This document shows, in pieces, positions 1 through 12,600 of a stretch of 64,000 nucleotides of DNA. Every line of letters starts with the position of its first letter. The first letter of the stretch is position 1. A program made the position numbers and the translations under genes. The stretch comes from Icerya purchasi. Its lineage: Eukaryota > Arthropoda > Insecta > Hemiptera > Monophlebidae. The DNA is taken from assembly GCA_039619475.1 (NCBI GenBank), contig CM077115.1, positions 158,571,774 to 158,635,773 on the forward strand, written 5' to 3'. The notes under the pieces are model-generated. The model saw nothing but the letters and a program-made list of their open reading frames with translations, was not told the origin of the DNA and did not search any database.

Positions 1-430
1 GTAAAGTTCGAAGTCAACTGCGATCAATCGATACAGAGAGTAATAATCGACCTATGGGAATTTTTATCAATGAAGGGGGAAAAAGGCAAAATACGCTCGA
101 TAAAATGAAAAAAAAAAAAAATTATATACAAATTAACGTGTATTTTCGCGAAACTTTTACGAGAAATTCGCCCGTGTTACCATTTTACCGGTTGCCGATA
201 GTAAAACAGTGCCGAGAGTTAACATTAATGTGTAGTTCGAGCGTAAAGAACGAACGAAATCTGTTCATCAGCGAAATGCTTAGTTCAACAACGTATAGAA
301 AAAAAGGAAAATTAAAATTGAATCGTAATTATGATTTTCGATATTTCAATGCGGATTAATTTCGTGCCTGTTGTTTCGAATAATTGAAACTATTTCCGTA
401 CACGACAGTATATATTTTCGTTCGTTAGAA

Positions 431-645
431 TTATTTAGGAGGATTTAGTACGGGATACATAACTTTTCCTAGATAATCCAGTTCTTTGGAGTATAATGGG
501 AATTTAACAGTACCCTTATCTCCCCATTTGTCGCCCCAGGTGTTAACAGCGAGCCAGTAATTATCGGAGTTTTCTTCACCGTAACCAATTATTTTAATAC
601 ATTGATGTCCGATAAATTTTGCGTTCTCCGTACGTCTATATATAC
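431..645 (-). CDS. Cathepsin B-like exon 6 (catalytic His and Asn, C-terminus)
   Basis: The exon contributes 70 full codons and the TAA stop at 431-433, after acceptor TTGCAG|GTATAT. It has GHQCIKIIGYGEEN (catalytic His, residue 283) and YWLAVNTWGDKWGDKG (catalytic Asn, residue 304), both canonical. The tail KELDYLGK sits where active enzymes have DHCGIE, so the C-terminal Cys and the acidic S2-pocket residue are also absent. No obvious AATAAA lies in the remaining 430 bases, so the 3' UTR end is not located. Confidence 0.93.
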
Positions 646-3600
646 CTGCAAAATAGAGAGAAAAAATCATTATCTTACATTGAGAATTAAATAAAATATT
701 GTAAAGCTCATCGTACGAATTCTTTTTTTTTTGCTACGATAATTATCGAGAAATTTCAAAGTCGCAGACACGAAAATGTAATCGTCTTCAATTATGTTAG
801 GCAATCACAATTTTTCCCGTCAACTGGAGTAATTCAAAGTTAAAGTAGAGCAAAGAAATTTACGTCGCGGTGATGGTCGTTACTTTTTGCTCTTATCATT
901 TTCCACTAATGTTTCATCGAGAATTTGTAGAGAATAATATTTTAAATTTTCGAACGGTCTAATTTTGGTTGTAGTGCGTTTTTTTCTCTTGCTTTTGTTT
1001 ATATTACGTTCGTTAACAACTTCTATTCGAACACTATGAACGTTCGTAGTGGTGTTTCGGTATGGCTCCCCTTTCGGCCCGTGCGGCTACATTGCAACAC
1101 CATCTACCTCTACGGCTTTTCGTAATAAGGCTAGCCAAAACACAGATTCATTACTAGTCCTAAATCAGACAACATTACAGCTGCAACATCATCAGCGGCA
1201 GCACTACACCTGTCAACGACTACAACAGAAGATGCGCTAACTGAAGCCCGAGCAATCAGCTATTGATGGTAATACGCGGGGTAGTGTACACACACACAGA
1301 TCGGTTATCAGGAAGCATTTAATCGTTTAACGATAATAATAAAGATGTAATTAGCTCGTCGGAATCTTCAATAGTTTTCATCTCGTGTTGATAATCAATG
1401 GAACATTGTTTCTTCGAACAGAAGATCATACTATTCTGCAGAATCTCTTCGGATTCATCACCGAAATTAAATAAAGGTAATATTTTCGAATTTTTAACTG
1501 TCCTAGATGACACGATAATAGTGAAAATAATAATTTCATGCAACTAAATAATAATGTTTCACAGTGGAACAAAACTCTAAAAAAAAGACAACAAAGTCAA
1601 GCGACTTAATGTTGGTAGTACAAATAAAAATACTCAACCTCCGCCGATCATGGTCAAAAATGTTTTAAATTTTACCGAATTCAGAAAATATTTAATGTTA
1701 TAGTAGTATCAAAAAAGTCGTCGCGATAGCCTAGTTGCTAGAGCGCTTGACTTCCGTTATGGAGATCACGGGTTCGATCTCGAGCGACGACGAACTTATT
1801 ACAAAAATTAAATAAATAAATAAAATAATAGGCTACTAGTCACGTGGAAGGCAATGGCAAACCACCACATTCAACATCATATGCGCGCTAGGTCAGTACA
1901 CAGCAGACCCACACAGGACTGCACTGGTATATCGATAAATCAAACGATTACTATCAGTTCCGACCTGCGTTGCATATAACAATTGCCTAGTACACTACCT
2001 ATGTTTGTACAGCTGAGATGTACGAATAGGTAGTCGCCGATGCTCAGAAGCTGAGTATGGCACTATAAAGAAGAAGTATCAAAAAGACCAAGGTCATGGC
2101 GTGATCGAAAAGTGGAAAACAATGTATACAAATACTCTCTTGAATCAACAGAGTATAAAACAAGTAAACGAGTTCTCCTATTTCGGAAGTATAGTAACAT
2201 CAGACGGACGAATCACGAAGGATATAAGGAGAAGAATAGCTCTCGTGAAAAACGCTTTTGTGAAAAAACCCTTCCTCGTATCAAAAAATATATCAATAAA
2301 TACCAGAAAGCTTTTTGTAAAAAGCTTCATTTGGAGTGTGGCACTATATGGAGCAGAGAAACATGGACAATCTTAAAAAGCGAATATGATAAGATCCAAG
2401 CGTTCGAAATGTGGTGTTGGCGTCGGATGTTAAAGATACTTTGGACGAGCAAAACAACTAACAACGAAGTGTCGCATAGGATAAATGAACAACGAGAAAT
2501 CCGGAATGCAATCAACAGGAGAAGAAATGAAATGATTGGACATCCGATCAGACATTCAGAATGGATGACAACAATAATCGAAGGAAAGATGAACGGAAGA
2601 AGGAGCAAAGGCAGACCAAGATTTAGATATATGGACCAAATAAAAAACGGTGAAAGTTATACCAGCATAAAGCACGTGCCCACTCCCGAATACGGATCTA
2701 GCGTGGCCATATTAATACCCACCAACCATTAGGTTGAGGAGAGAAAGAAGAAGAGTACAAATAAAAATACTCAACCTCCGCCGATCATGGTCAAAAATGT
2801 TTTTAAATTTTACCGAATTCAGAAAACATTTATTAAGTATACCGGATGCCGCATTTACTTTAAAATCTACCTCTTAACCGGAATTACTGTCAAGCTAGCA
2901 AATCCCCTCAACTACAGAACGGTCATAAAAGTATTAAAAGCAAAAAAACCCATTATCACTACGCACATTCATGCAAATGAGGATAAACCGTTATTAAGGG
3001 TGGTTTTAAGAAATCTACAGTAGTCAACTGACGTAACAGAAAGTAAAAATGCTGCAGAAGAAAATGGTTTCCAAGTTATATTACAAACATGTTGCAAAAT
3101 AAAACTAAACAACCGCTTCCACCTTTTTTGTGTAGATATTAAGTCGTCAGACAATAGCGATAAAATCTTTGAATTAAATAGACACTTCTAAATACCCTGT
3201 AGTAGCATTTGAAGAACCAAGAAAAAATATCGTGGATTAATTCAGTGCAAGCGCCGTCAATTGTTTGGTCATTCTGTTAATTACTGCGATCTGCCCTCGC
3301 GTTATGTTAGAAACGCGCCGGTGTAGACCTCTGCAAGAAGACGGTGGAAGAACCAGCAAAATGTGCATTGTGTGAGCGCAACCATCCAGCTAGCTACAGA
3401 GGATGCTTTCTACCAATAACAGCTGAAGTTTTACAGCAGCTCTTATACTGCTCATTCCATTCAAAGTACCGGTAATTCTGAATCATCAAATCCGAATCAG
3501 TCATACGCACAGTCGGAAAATAACAAACAGATGCTAACGTAGTAGAAACGCATGCTAAAAAAACTACTCCTAATACTACATTTGTAAATCAAAAAACAGA

Positions 3601-6600
3601 AATCACGAATAATGATATCGCTATAATATTAAATTCATTTTTAACCGAATTTAAATCTGTAATAAATCATTCGTTAATACTAACAAAAGTTATCGACAGA
3701 ATTTTACGGAAATATGATACTAAAAAGTAATATACCTAATTACTTAGAGAACTTCTTAGTGATAATGTTATAGAATGCTAACGGAATTGTTCAAAAAAAA
3801 AAAAAAAAAAGAATGAACTGGAAATATTTTAAAATCCAAACGTAGTTGATGTTGCGATAATAACTGAAACGCACTTAACCTGTGGTAAAAGTTTTAGAAT
3901 ACCCGGTTATAAAATATAATCTACTCAACATCCAGATGGAACTGTTCATGGGGGCACAATGATTATGATAAAAAACTCCTTTCAGCAACATGAACACATC
4001 TGTGTTATACGATACAAACGCTTTTCAGATAATTTCAGCTAATGTTAATGATAATATAGCCTATATTTAACTGCTGCTGCAATTTACCGTCATCCAGGAT
4101 TCATGATACCTTCCACAGAATACGATAATATTTATTCTAACTAAGGTAATAGATTCATCTGTGGTGGGGATGATTTTAACTTTAAAAGTGTATTATGGGG
4201 TTCAAGAACAACAAACAACCTTGGTGAAAAAACTTACAGGTGCAATTGATCGTAATTCGTTGACAATATTATCGCCAATGGCTGCAACCTACTGGTCAGA
4301 ACATAGACTGCTAGATGTGTTAGATTTTTATGGTCACACGCGTGGTCTTCACAATTGTAATAAAATCTGTGAAATAAAAATAGATTTATCCTCAGATCAT
4401 GTACCAGTCAAGGCTGTACTGGATACAAATCCCATATACAAAGCTATAAACCCGGCTCAAGTTCTCACATATTATAAACCATGATATCAGGTTGAATATA
4501 AAATTAAAAAATAGCGACGATATAGATACTGCTCTTACGGACTTCACAAAATTTATTCAATCTGCTTGTAATAATTCTGCAATATATTTAAAAAAAAATC
4601 ATCAGAAAAACATCAAAAAATATGTTCCGATAGAAATAAGAAAACTGATAAAACAGACTAGAGCTGTTAGAAGACGATTACAGATAAACCACTATCCATT
4701 GTTGGAAACCATGTATAAATAGACTTCACACAAAGCTAAAAGAAGCAATAAAAATATACAAAAATAAATCACTCGAGCAGTAAATATCAACATTCTACAA
4801 TTCAACAATGTCACAGACTTGTAGATGCAGTGGTAACGGTTCTTTTGAAAAAAATCAAGTATGTTTAGCTGTCTTCTTGGATGTGAAACAAACTTTTGAT
4901 CGTGTCTGGCATACCGAATTAAAATTTAAATTAAAACAGATAATTCCATCAGATCTGTATCTACTACTTGTATCGTACCGAACAACTAAGATATTCTCAG
5001 TCAAAATTAACGAGATCATTTCCGAAGAAAGAAAAATATGTTGCTCGGTTCCACAAAGAAGTTTGTTGGGCCCAATATTTTATTCAATATATACAGCAGA
5101 CATGCTAATTCTGGCTACATTTGCAGACGATATAGCATTAATGGCCTGTAACGAAAATCCTGATTTTGCGAATATAGTAATTTAAGATTATGTCGAAAAC
5201 ATACAAACGTGGGCCAACAACTGGAGAATTAAGTTTAATGCTACAAAATGTCAATATATATATATATAGTTTTCACTAATAGACACCTATTACATGTTCG
5301 AAATTAATAATAAATAATTCTAAGATCATCATCATCATCGAATCGTTTTACCCCATGTAGGGGTATCGTGACCATGATCTGTCACCCGGTTGATCAGACT
5401 GCGCCAACAATTCCGATCCCTTGCGATGTGTACACAATCCTGAAAGGTACGATCAGCAGCTATGCACACCGCGTCGGTCCATCTAATCGGCGCACGACCT
5501 CGACTCGCTTTTCCGTTGACCTTTCCTTGAACGAGCAACGTTTCCAAATTGTTCGCTCTGATCACATGACCAAAATACCGCACTATCCTGCAGAGCACCA
5601 CAGATGATAGCCTCTTCGGGTTAACAATCTCATTTATTATGGAGACACTGGTTCTTCTGGCTGTCCATGGGACATGCAGCATACGCCTCCAGCACCACAT
5701 TTCGAGTGCGTCTATACGTTTTTTGTCTGCGCTGGTCATTGACCAGGTCTCCGCACTATACAAAAACACCGAGAAGACGAGGGAGTTCACTAGCCGAATC
5801 TTTACATACTAAAAGCGGAGTCAGCCCAAATTCTTTTTAAACGGCTCATTGCGCTGCGTGTAATCTGTGCTCTGTGGCGTATCTCATTTTTACATCCACC
5901 GCTGTTTTCCACTATAGAACCTAAATATGTAAAGCGGCTTATTACTTCAATACCCCCAAATTTCACGTATTGTTGGGCGGTTATTCTCTAGACGGTCGAC
6001 GATCATTATTTTGGTTTTGGCTTTGTCTGAGATACCGCAGGTTAATTCTGTAAAATATCTTGGAAAGCATTCGGATCGTAGACTAATCTGGCGTTTCCAT
6101 ACAGAACAAAATAGTAGAAGAGTCTGGGCACGAGTCAAATTTCTGCATCGAATAGTAGGAAGAAGGTCTAGTTCAAGTCTGGATTTAAAAAGACAGATAT
6201 ACTTCATGGTTATAGCGCTAATCTGAAAAGTATGACATAGAGCTGTACGGAAATACTAAAGCAAGTAACCTATTAGTGGTACAAAGGCAGCAATCAAAGA
6301 TACTTCGCATGATAGCTTCGACTCCTAATTATGTCTCTAATCATACTCTCCACAAGGATCTTAATATTCCATTAATTAAAGATGTACCATGTATAACAGT
6401 ATCAAAGATTCTTCAATAAGCTTAGTCTTAGTGATAATCCTAATACATACATATATTTCGGATGTCAAGAAATACGTTGCCGGGCAATCCTAGGAGATTA
6501 AAAAGAAGATGGACCCGGGATGTTCTCCTCCTCATTGTAATGACACTATAACTAGTATCTATCGTCCGTAAGGAAATGTTTGTTTTGTATCTAACCGATA

Positions 6601-9600
6601 ATGGGACTGTTAAGTGTGCTTCGGTCATTATTATACTATGTTCACGAGTAGTGAGGTAGCGCATATCTTCTGTGTCTTACCAGGTATCCGAAAGATAAGA
6701 TATCACGCGTCAGTGGACCGATATTTCTTACGAGCACATACATGTGTAATTTAATGTAGTGTATATTACTATCAGTTGCCCCATATCCACTGGGAGAGCA
6801 GGCAATATCGCTTTTAATTTTACTTTTTTTCCCTTCTTTAGACCATTATTGAGAAATGCCAATTACGGCCAGGTTTAGCCGATGTGACAAAAAAAAACAA
6901 AAAAAACAAAATAAATAAATAAATTCGAGACAACACAGCGAAAATTGTTTTCAAAAATAGTTATAACACTGAAATGCAAATAGTTAGATGTGTTGCACGA
7001 TCAATCGTCTATAGAACGTGAATTCGTTTAGGCCGCCGCTTTTTTTTTAAAGACGTTCTCTTTTTCTTATTCAGTTGCTACATCAAAATAATAATAAAAT
7101 ATAACGAATCCGTAAAAAAATGTATCATAACAAGATATAAAACTTACCGGATTTATAATGTATAAAATCTGAGTAGACCTCGAAACTGGTTTCTAATGGA
7201 CCTTTGTTTGCTAAAATTGTTTTAGCTTGAGATGTTGTTTGCGGGCTGTCGATAACTTTGACTGAAATTAGCAGAAGGATGTGTATTAATATTAACAATC
7301 CATAAGAACAAGAAAACGAATAAAATGATTTTAAAAAGATGTAAGGCCGCGAAGGCCATATTGAATAACTGGTATACGCAATATCATCATATGCAATAGT
7401 ACGATTTTTCAATATTGAAAGACGAACTTTATTCTGTTTTTTTTTGGATTTCGATTTCTATGACCTACGACGCTATTGTCCTTTTTCCTTCCTTAACATC
7501 CTTCCAATATTTCTTGAGACCTCCCATCAAAGAATTTTTATGGCTTATCGAAAGCGATCTATTCCGATTTACTTGTTCTATTTTAAAGATTGACGTCGAA
7601 ACTGCTTTAGAAAGACAAATTATATATATATATATATTATAAACAAAATTTAATGAAAAAAGCCTTTTGTATTTGGATTTCAAGGTGAAAAAGCAGTTGC
7701 TATTGATAGTTGATAATAATACTTTTCCCAATGATGCAAGGATGTAATGCGACCAAATGGATTTGAATTTGATTTTAATATTAAAATGATGATATCTGTT
7801 TTTCACTGGGACAGATATTGGCTTACTGTGTGTACATTTCATTGAATACGTGAGCTAGATAGGGTAAACGACTTTGAGATGGTGTTTTTTTTAGCACATA
7901 GCGAAGCGTATCCGGTAGAATTTTTGAAACATTTCACATTTTTAAAAAAGAAATTTACAAATTTAAGTTTTTTAATAGCAATGAAAGACTGAGTCTGTGA
8001 AAGTTTAGTATCGCGCTGAACTTGGCGCATGGAGGAGCTGTTTGTTGCCTAGTAGTCTTTTTACATCATTCCATATAGTTGAGTAGGACAATAGATGATT
8101 TATAGCGAATGGGGAAAGTTTATTCGGGTTTGTTTTTTGGAATGCCAGATAAGCTTTCTTTTTTTATTATCCTTTTTTGGGAACGCCAACCAAGCATCAT
8201 CCAAGAATTAGAAAAAAACAAAAGGATTAAATTTTAAAGGAAAGTATGTAAGAAGCAAAAAAAAAGGAGTAGGCAATTTAAGATGCAAGAACTTGGTGTA
8301 GAGAAGAACTCTCTCAGCGTGTCGGTCCCTCCGATACTTCGTTCCATCAAGTAGGAACACTCTACTGTCTCCTTCTTTTGGTGGATGCTGATTGCAAAGC
8401 TACCTTTGACAACAACATTGCAACTTTTAGTGATTTTTGTTCCTTTTTTTTAACTATCTTTCTCACGAAAGAGCAAAATACCAAAGCCAGATATATCCTT
8501 AAGTGTTCCAAAAAAAAAAGAAACTGCTGAAAAGATTTTTGTACATCTTCCTCTCGGCGTACTCCTTTTTCTCACATCTGGAAAATGGCAAGAGCCCTTA
8601 AAAGTCCTTCTTCCCGCCCTTCCAACCACAATCTACCAGTCGAAAATGTCATTTCTTTTACGGTGCTTGCTCCATCCCATGAGGAACTCTGTCCACTTCA
8701 CTCATCTCCGATCGATTTTTCTCATTTGTTGTCATCTCCCTTTAATCTTAACGAGCTTCTTCGCGCTTCTTTAAACAAATCATTTAACTCTGCTCCTGGT
8801 ACCGATTGCATTTCTTTCCTTATTCTTAAAAATTTCACCAATCTCTCACCGAGTATTCTCCTTGACATCTATAATTCCTTCAGTTTCACCTTCATGGAAT
8901 ACCTTTATCATTATCCTTAGTCCTAAAAACAATTCATCCTCCTTTCGAACAATTTTTCTTGCTTCCGGTTTAAGGAAACTTCTGGAGAGCATGTTGAACG
9001 GGCGTCTTGTTTGGTGGTTGGAATGTAACCATCATTTTCCCTATAGTATGTGTCTGGCTTTCGTATTGGGCTTGGCGCCCCGGATGCAGTTAGTACTTTT
9101 CTAACCTATATTTATAAATTCTACACGGATAAACAATGTGTACCACATTGTTTCCGTTATCGATGTTTTCAATGCATTTAATAATGCCCATGTTCGGACT
9201 CTCTTAAACATGATGCTCTCGATCAATATTCCTCTTCACTAGTTTTTTGAATCTCTTTGCAAATAGAACTCTATTCATCTGTTTCTTTCTCTGCCTCAAG
9301 AAAACTGTTTCGAGGACTTCCTCAAGGCTCCTGTCGTAGCCTTATTATGTTTAAAATTTACATTCTTAACGTTGTTCAGCTCGCTTTCCCTCCTTCATAT
9401 TCTTTGCAGGTGGTCTTATATTCTACTTCTAACAACATCTCAGGGGCTAATGACGAGCTTAGTGCTTCCCTCAGCAGTTTACAAACAACTCTCTCCTACG
9501 TTCATCTTTCAATTTTTTCCTCCAAGTCTTGATGTATAATCTTTATAACCCTGCCTTAATAAATTTATTTCTAAATAATTGGATCATTCCACCGATCTCG

Positions 9601-12600
9601 CCTTTTTAATACCTCGGGCTTCTTCTTTTATATAGCCGTCTTTCCTTTCACGATCGTATAAACGACGTTTACCCTTCTGCATTTAAAGATTAAACACCTC
9701 CTTAGGACTCCAAGCAAGCGGAGGAATATGATGTCCCCTTTTGTATTATATAAATCTATTATTCTATCAAAATTATGTTATTGTTTTTTTTTGTTCTACG
9801 CTAATGCATCGGAATCAGTCCTCTTGAAACTTGATCGCATCCAAAATATTCCGACTACTATGCTTTGGAGTTCTAAAGTCTACTCCGCGGTCAGCATTCT
9901 GAAACTAATTCAGTTCCGTTGTTCGCCTGCAGGTCTTACCTAAGATATTGATTGCTAGTTGAACGTTTGCCATTTTCCTATTCTGAACTCATCCCCATTC
10001 TCACATTTTCCTTCTCCAAAACTTGAGGTTCTGCGCTCAAAAAATCTCTATTCTCGTCCATACAGCCTTTTGCCTTTTATCAGTTTTCCTTCCTTACATC
10101 CATTTTCTTCGGTAAATCTCCATATTTCTTCGTCAATTAAACAAACCCCCTTCTTCACCCTACTACTTTAGAGACTTTCTTCCGTTTTCTCATAAATCTT
10201 CTCCCGATTCGATTGCCATTAGTGAATTTAACTCTACTATTAATTCCGTCTTCCTCCTTCACTGTCGTATTTACACCGATGGTTCTAAGATTCCGGAGGG
10301 AGTGGGTGGCTGTCTTTGATCATTCCGAATACGTTAAATTATCGAATTTTTCCTCCGAATCTCTAACTATTTTCCGCGCTATCAATTCATATTCCCTCTT
10401 TCAGTTACACTAATAATTTTCCGGTTGTTTCCGATGCTAAAAGTGTTGTTTTAGATATTACTTCTTCTCTCTTATTACTCTCTGTAGTTTCTATTATTCT
10501 TTTTATTCGAACTGTAATCTCCCAACTTCGTCTTCCTGTCGTGCTATCGATATTGATTTCTTGCGGATTCCTGGTGGTCGTGCAGGAATCGAGGGCATGC
10601 GCTTGCCCGATCTGTTAATGGTCGTTTACTTACTAAATATGTCCGTTAATTTCGCCGAGCGCTCGTACTTTTACTTTCAACTCTTTTCAGCCTTTTTCTT
10701 TCATTTTTTCGCTTCCAATATCTTTTATAGTGCCTACTCTCCTTCCTTTCCCCAATTTGTAATCGCATTAAAATCTAGTTTCTTTCCCCACTGTTGATTT
10801 CTCGAACTGAGGCGCACTGGGTCAATACCCTCGGTAAGCGAGCCCGAAAGGAGAAACAAAAAAAGGTTGCCACCGTTACGTTCGGTATTAATAAATATAT
10901 ATTAATAAACCGTTAATAACCTAAAACAATATTTCAAAATATTAAGATACCTAATGTATTTATTTATATTCTTTAGAGCGCATTGTATTGGCTGAACACT
11001 GCTCTGCCTAATTTGTAAAGTGCAGTTTAATTTGAAATTGTCTAAAAAAGATGAACATCATAATAAACACTTTACATAATTCTTTGCTATTTCCGTTCAG
11101 ATGCATTATCTAGCTTTTGGTTAGTGGAAAAAAATGGCGGTCGTATTAAATAGCGATTAAGATTTCAAATGTGAATTACTTTTATACAAATCTTTCTTAA
11201 ACGGTGTTTTGTAATTCGGATTAGAACACTTTATTCTACATTTCGGTGTCTCTTCGAGTTTTCCGGGCTTACAGCCGTGCGTGTCGTTTGTCGATGCGCT
11301 GAAATCGCACGGTGCAATTGTATACGGATGACAACCCTGAAACAAAATTATAAATTATGTCGAAAATTACCAGTTATTTTAATTCAGTTTCAGAATAGAA
11401 TCGAAATTCACGCATTATAACGGATTACGTGTAAAATAAAAGGAAATTACTGATTGAATTGTAACCTATTTCCTCCGTTTACTAATTATCTTTCATATTC
11501 CAGCTCGGCAGCGCACTGAAAAATTGTTCAGGTCCTAATGATTTAACGAGGAAAGAAAACTACGAAATATTTGTATTATTTATTTATTTCGTGTAAGCTT
11601 GGCAACTGCGGCCATTAGCGTAATGATAATTTCATATATATTTTTAATGTGCGGCAGCGGAATCGAACTGAAATATGTATTCAAATGAGACAATTAACCA
11701 ACTGCGCTCCTTCGTAAGCTCACTAAAAGTTCTATAAAATTAACATACTCCATGCCTACTGCACGACACTATGCTGTTAAGGAAAGGCACGGAACCCTGG
11801 TCAAAATTTCCTTGCGCTAAGCTAATAGTCAGTTTAGGATGCACACGCGTGTGGATACATCGATACATTTTACGCCAATTGCGATATTTAACATTATAAG
11901 CTTTGTTGCATTTAAATGCATATTTTTTTTGTGGTAATTTTAAGGGGGATCTACGAACGGTAATGTTAAACCCTAGACATGTTGTCAGCATGGAACTAGC
12001 GGGAGACTGGTTATATTTGTATGTACGATATAGCTGTTGAGGTATAAAGGTAAAATAAAACTTAAAAAAAGAGTTTAATTAAAAGAGAAATACACTAACT
12101 AAATAATGATACACGTTAAGAGATTAGGCGGTATGCCAAATCTGCCGCCAGGGAATTTTCTATCGCATTCCTGGGATCATTTTGGTAGCACATAAAAAAA
12201 AATGCACATAAAGTTTCGGTTCTCAATCTCGAATATTTTACGAGTTATTTTAAAAGAAACTCTTTTCTTTCCCTGTTTTTTTTTTTTCTTTTCTTTCCCT
12301 GTTTTTTTTTTTTTTTCTTTTCTTTTAGTTAACACACACTGTAAAAACAATTAAAAACCGATTTTTTTTTTTTTATGTTTAGACGCGCAAATATTATTTA
12401 TTGATAAAAAATTATATATTCGACAGATCTTTTAACAATAAATGTATATTACGGTTCATAAATATATAAAAGAAATTAAATCTTCGTCACTATCCGGATT
12501 AATTGTAATACCGTGTCTTGTATTATTGAAAATCGACTCAAAACTTTTGCCGGTCTTACAATTTTTGCTATATATCTTGCACTAAACCGATTTATAAGGG

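Larger units (their letters stand above)
1560..6922 (+). mobile_element. Jockey-type LINE, interrupted by two RTE insertions
   Basis: A non-LTR retrotransposon in antisense orientation inside intron 5. In order it shows an ORF1 start (about 1560-1700), a nested insertion, ORF1 with zinc-knuckle remnants (2754-3460), endonuclease (3820-4480), linker (4490-4780), reverse transcriptase (4800-5180), a second insertion (5324-6030), RT thumb and C-terminus (6035-6530), and a 3' UTR ending in an A-rich tail with AAAT repeats (6888-6922). All frames carry stops and shifts, so it is dead. The true 5' end is uncertain; 1049-1560 may belong to its ORF1 leader. Confidence 0.8.

Noticed and set aside
1718..1795. 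Functional tRNA gene
   Set aside because: A and B boxes are present but the arms do not form a full cloverleaf, and the same head recurs with a conserved SINE body and target duplications.
7465..7842. 125-codon minus-strand frame in intron 4
   Set aside because: Overlaps unrelated frames, includes a translated (TA)n run, and has no family features.
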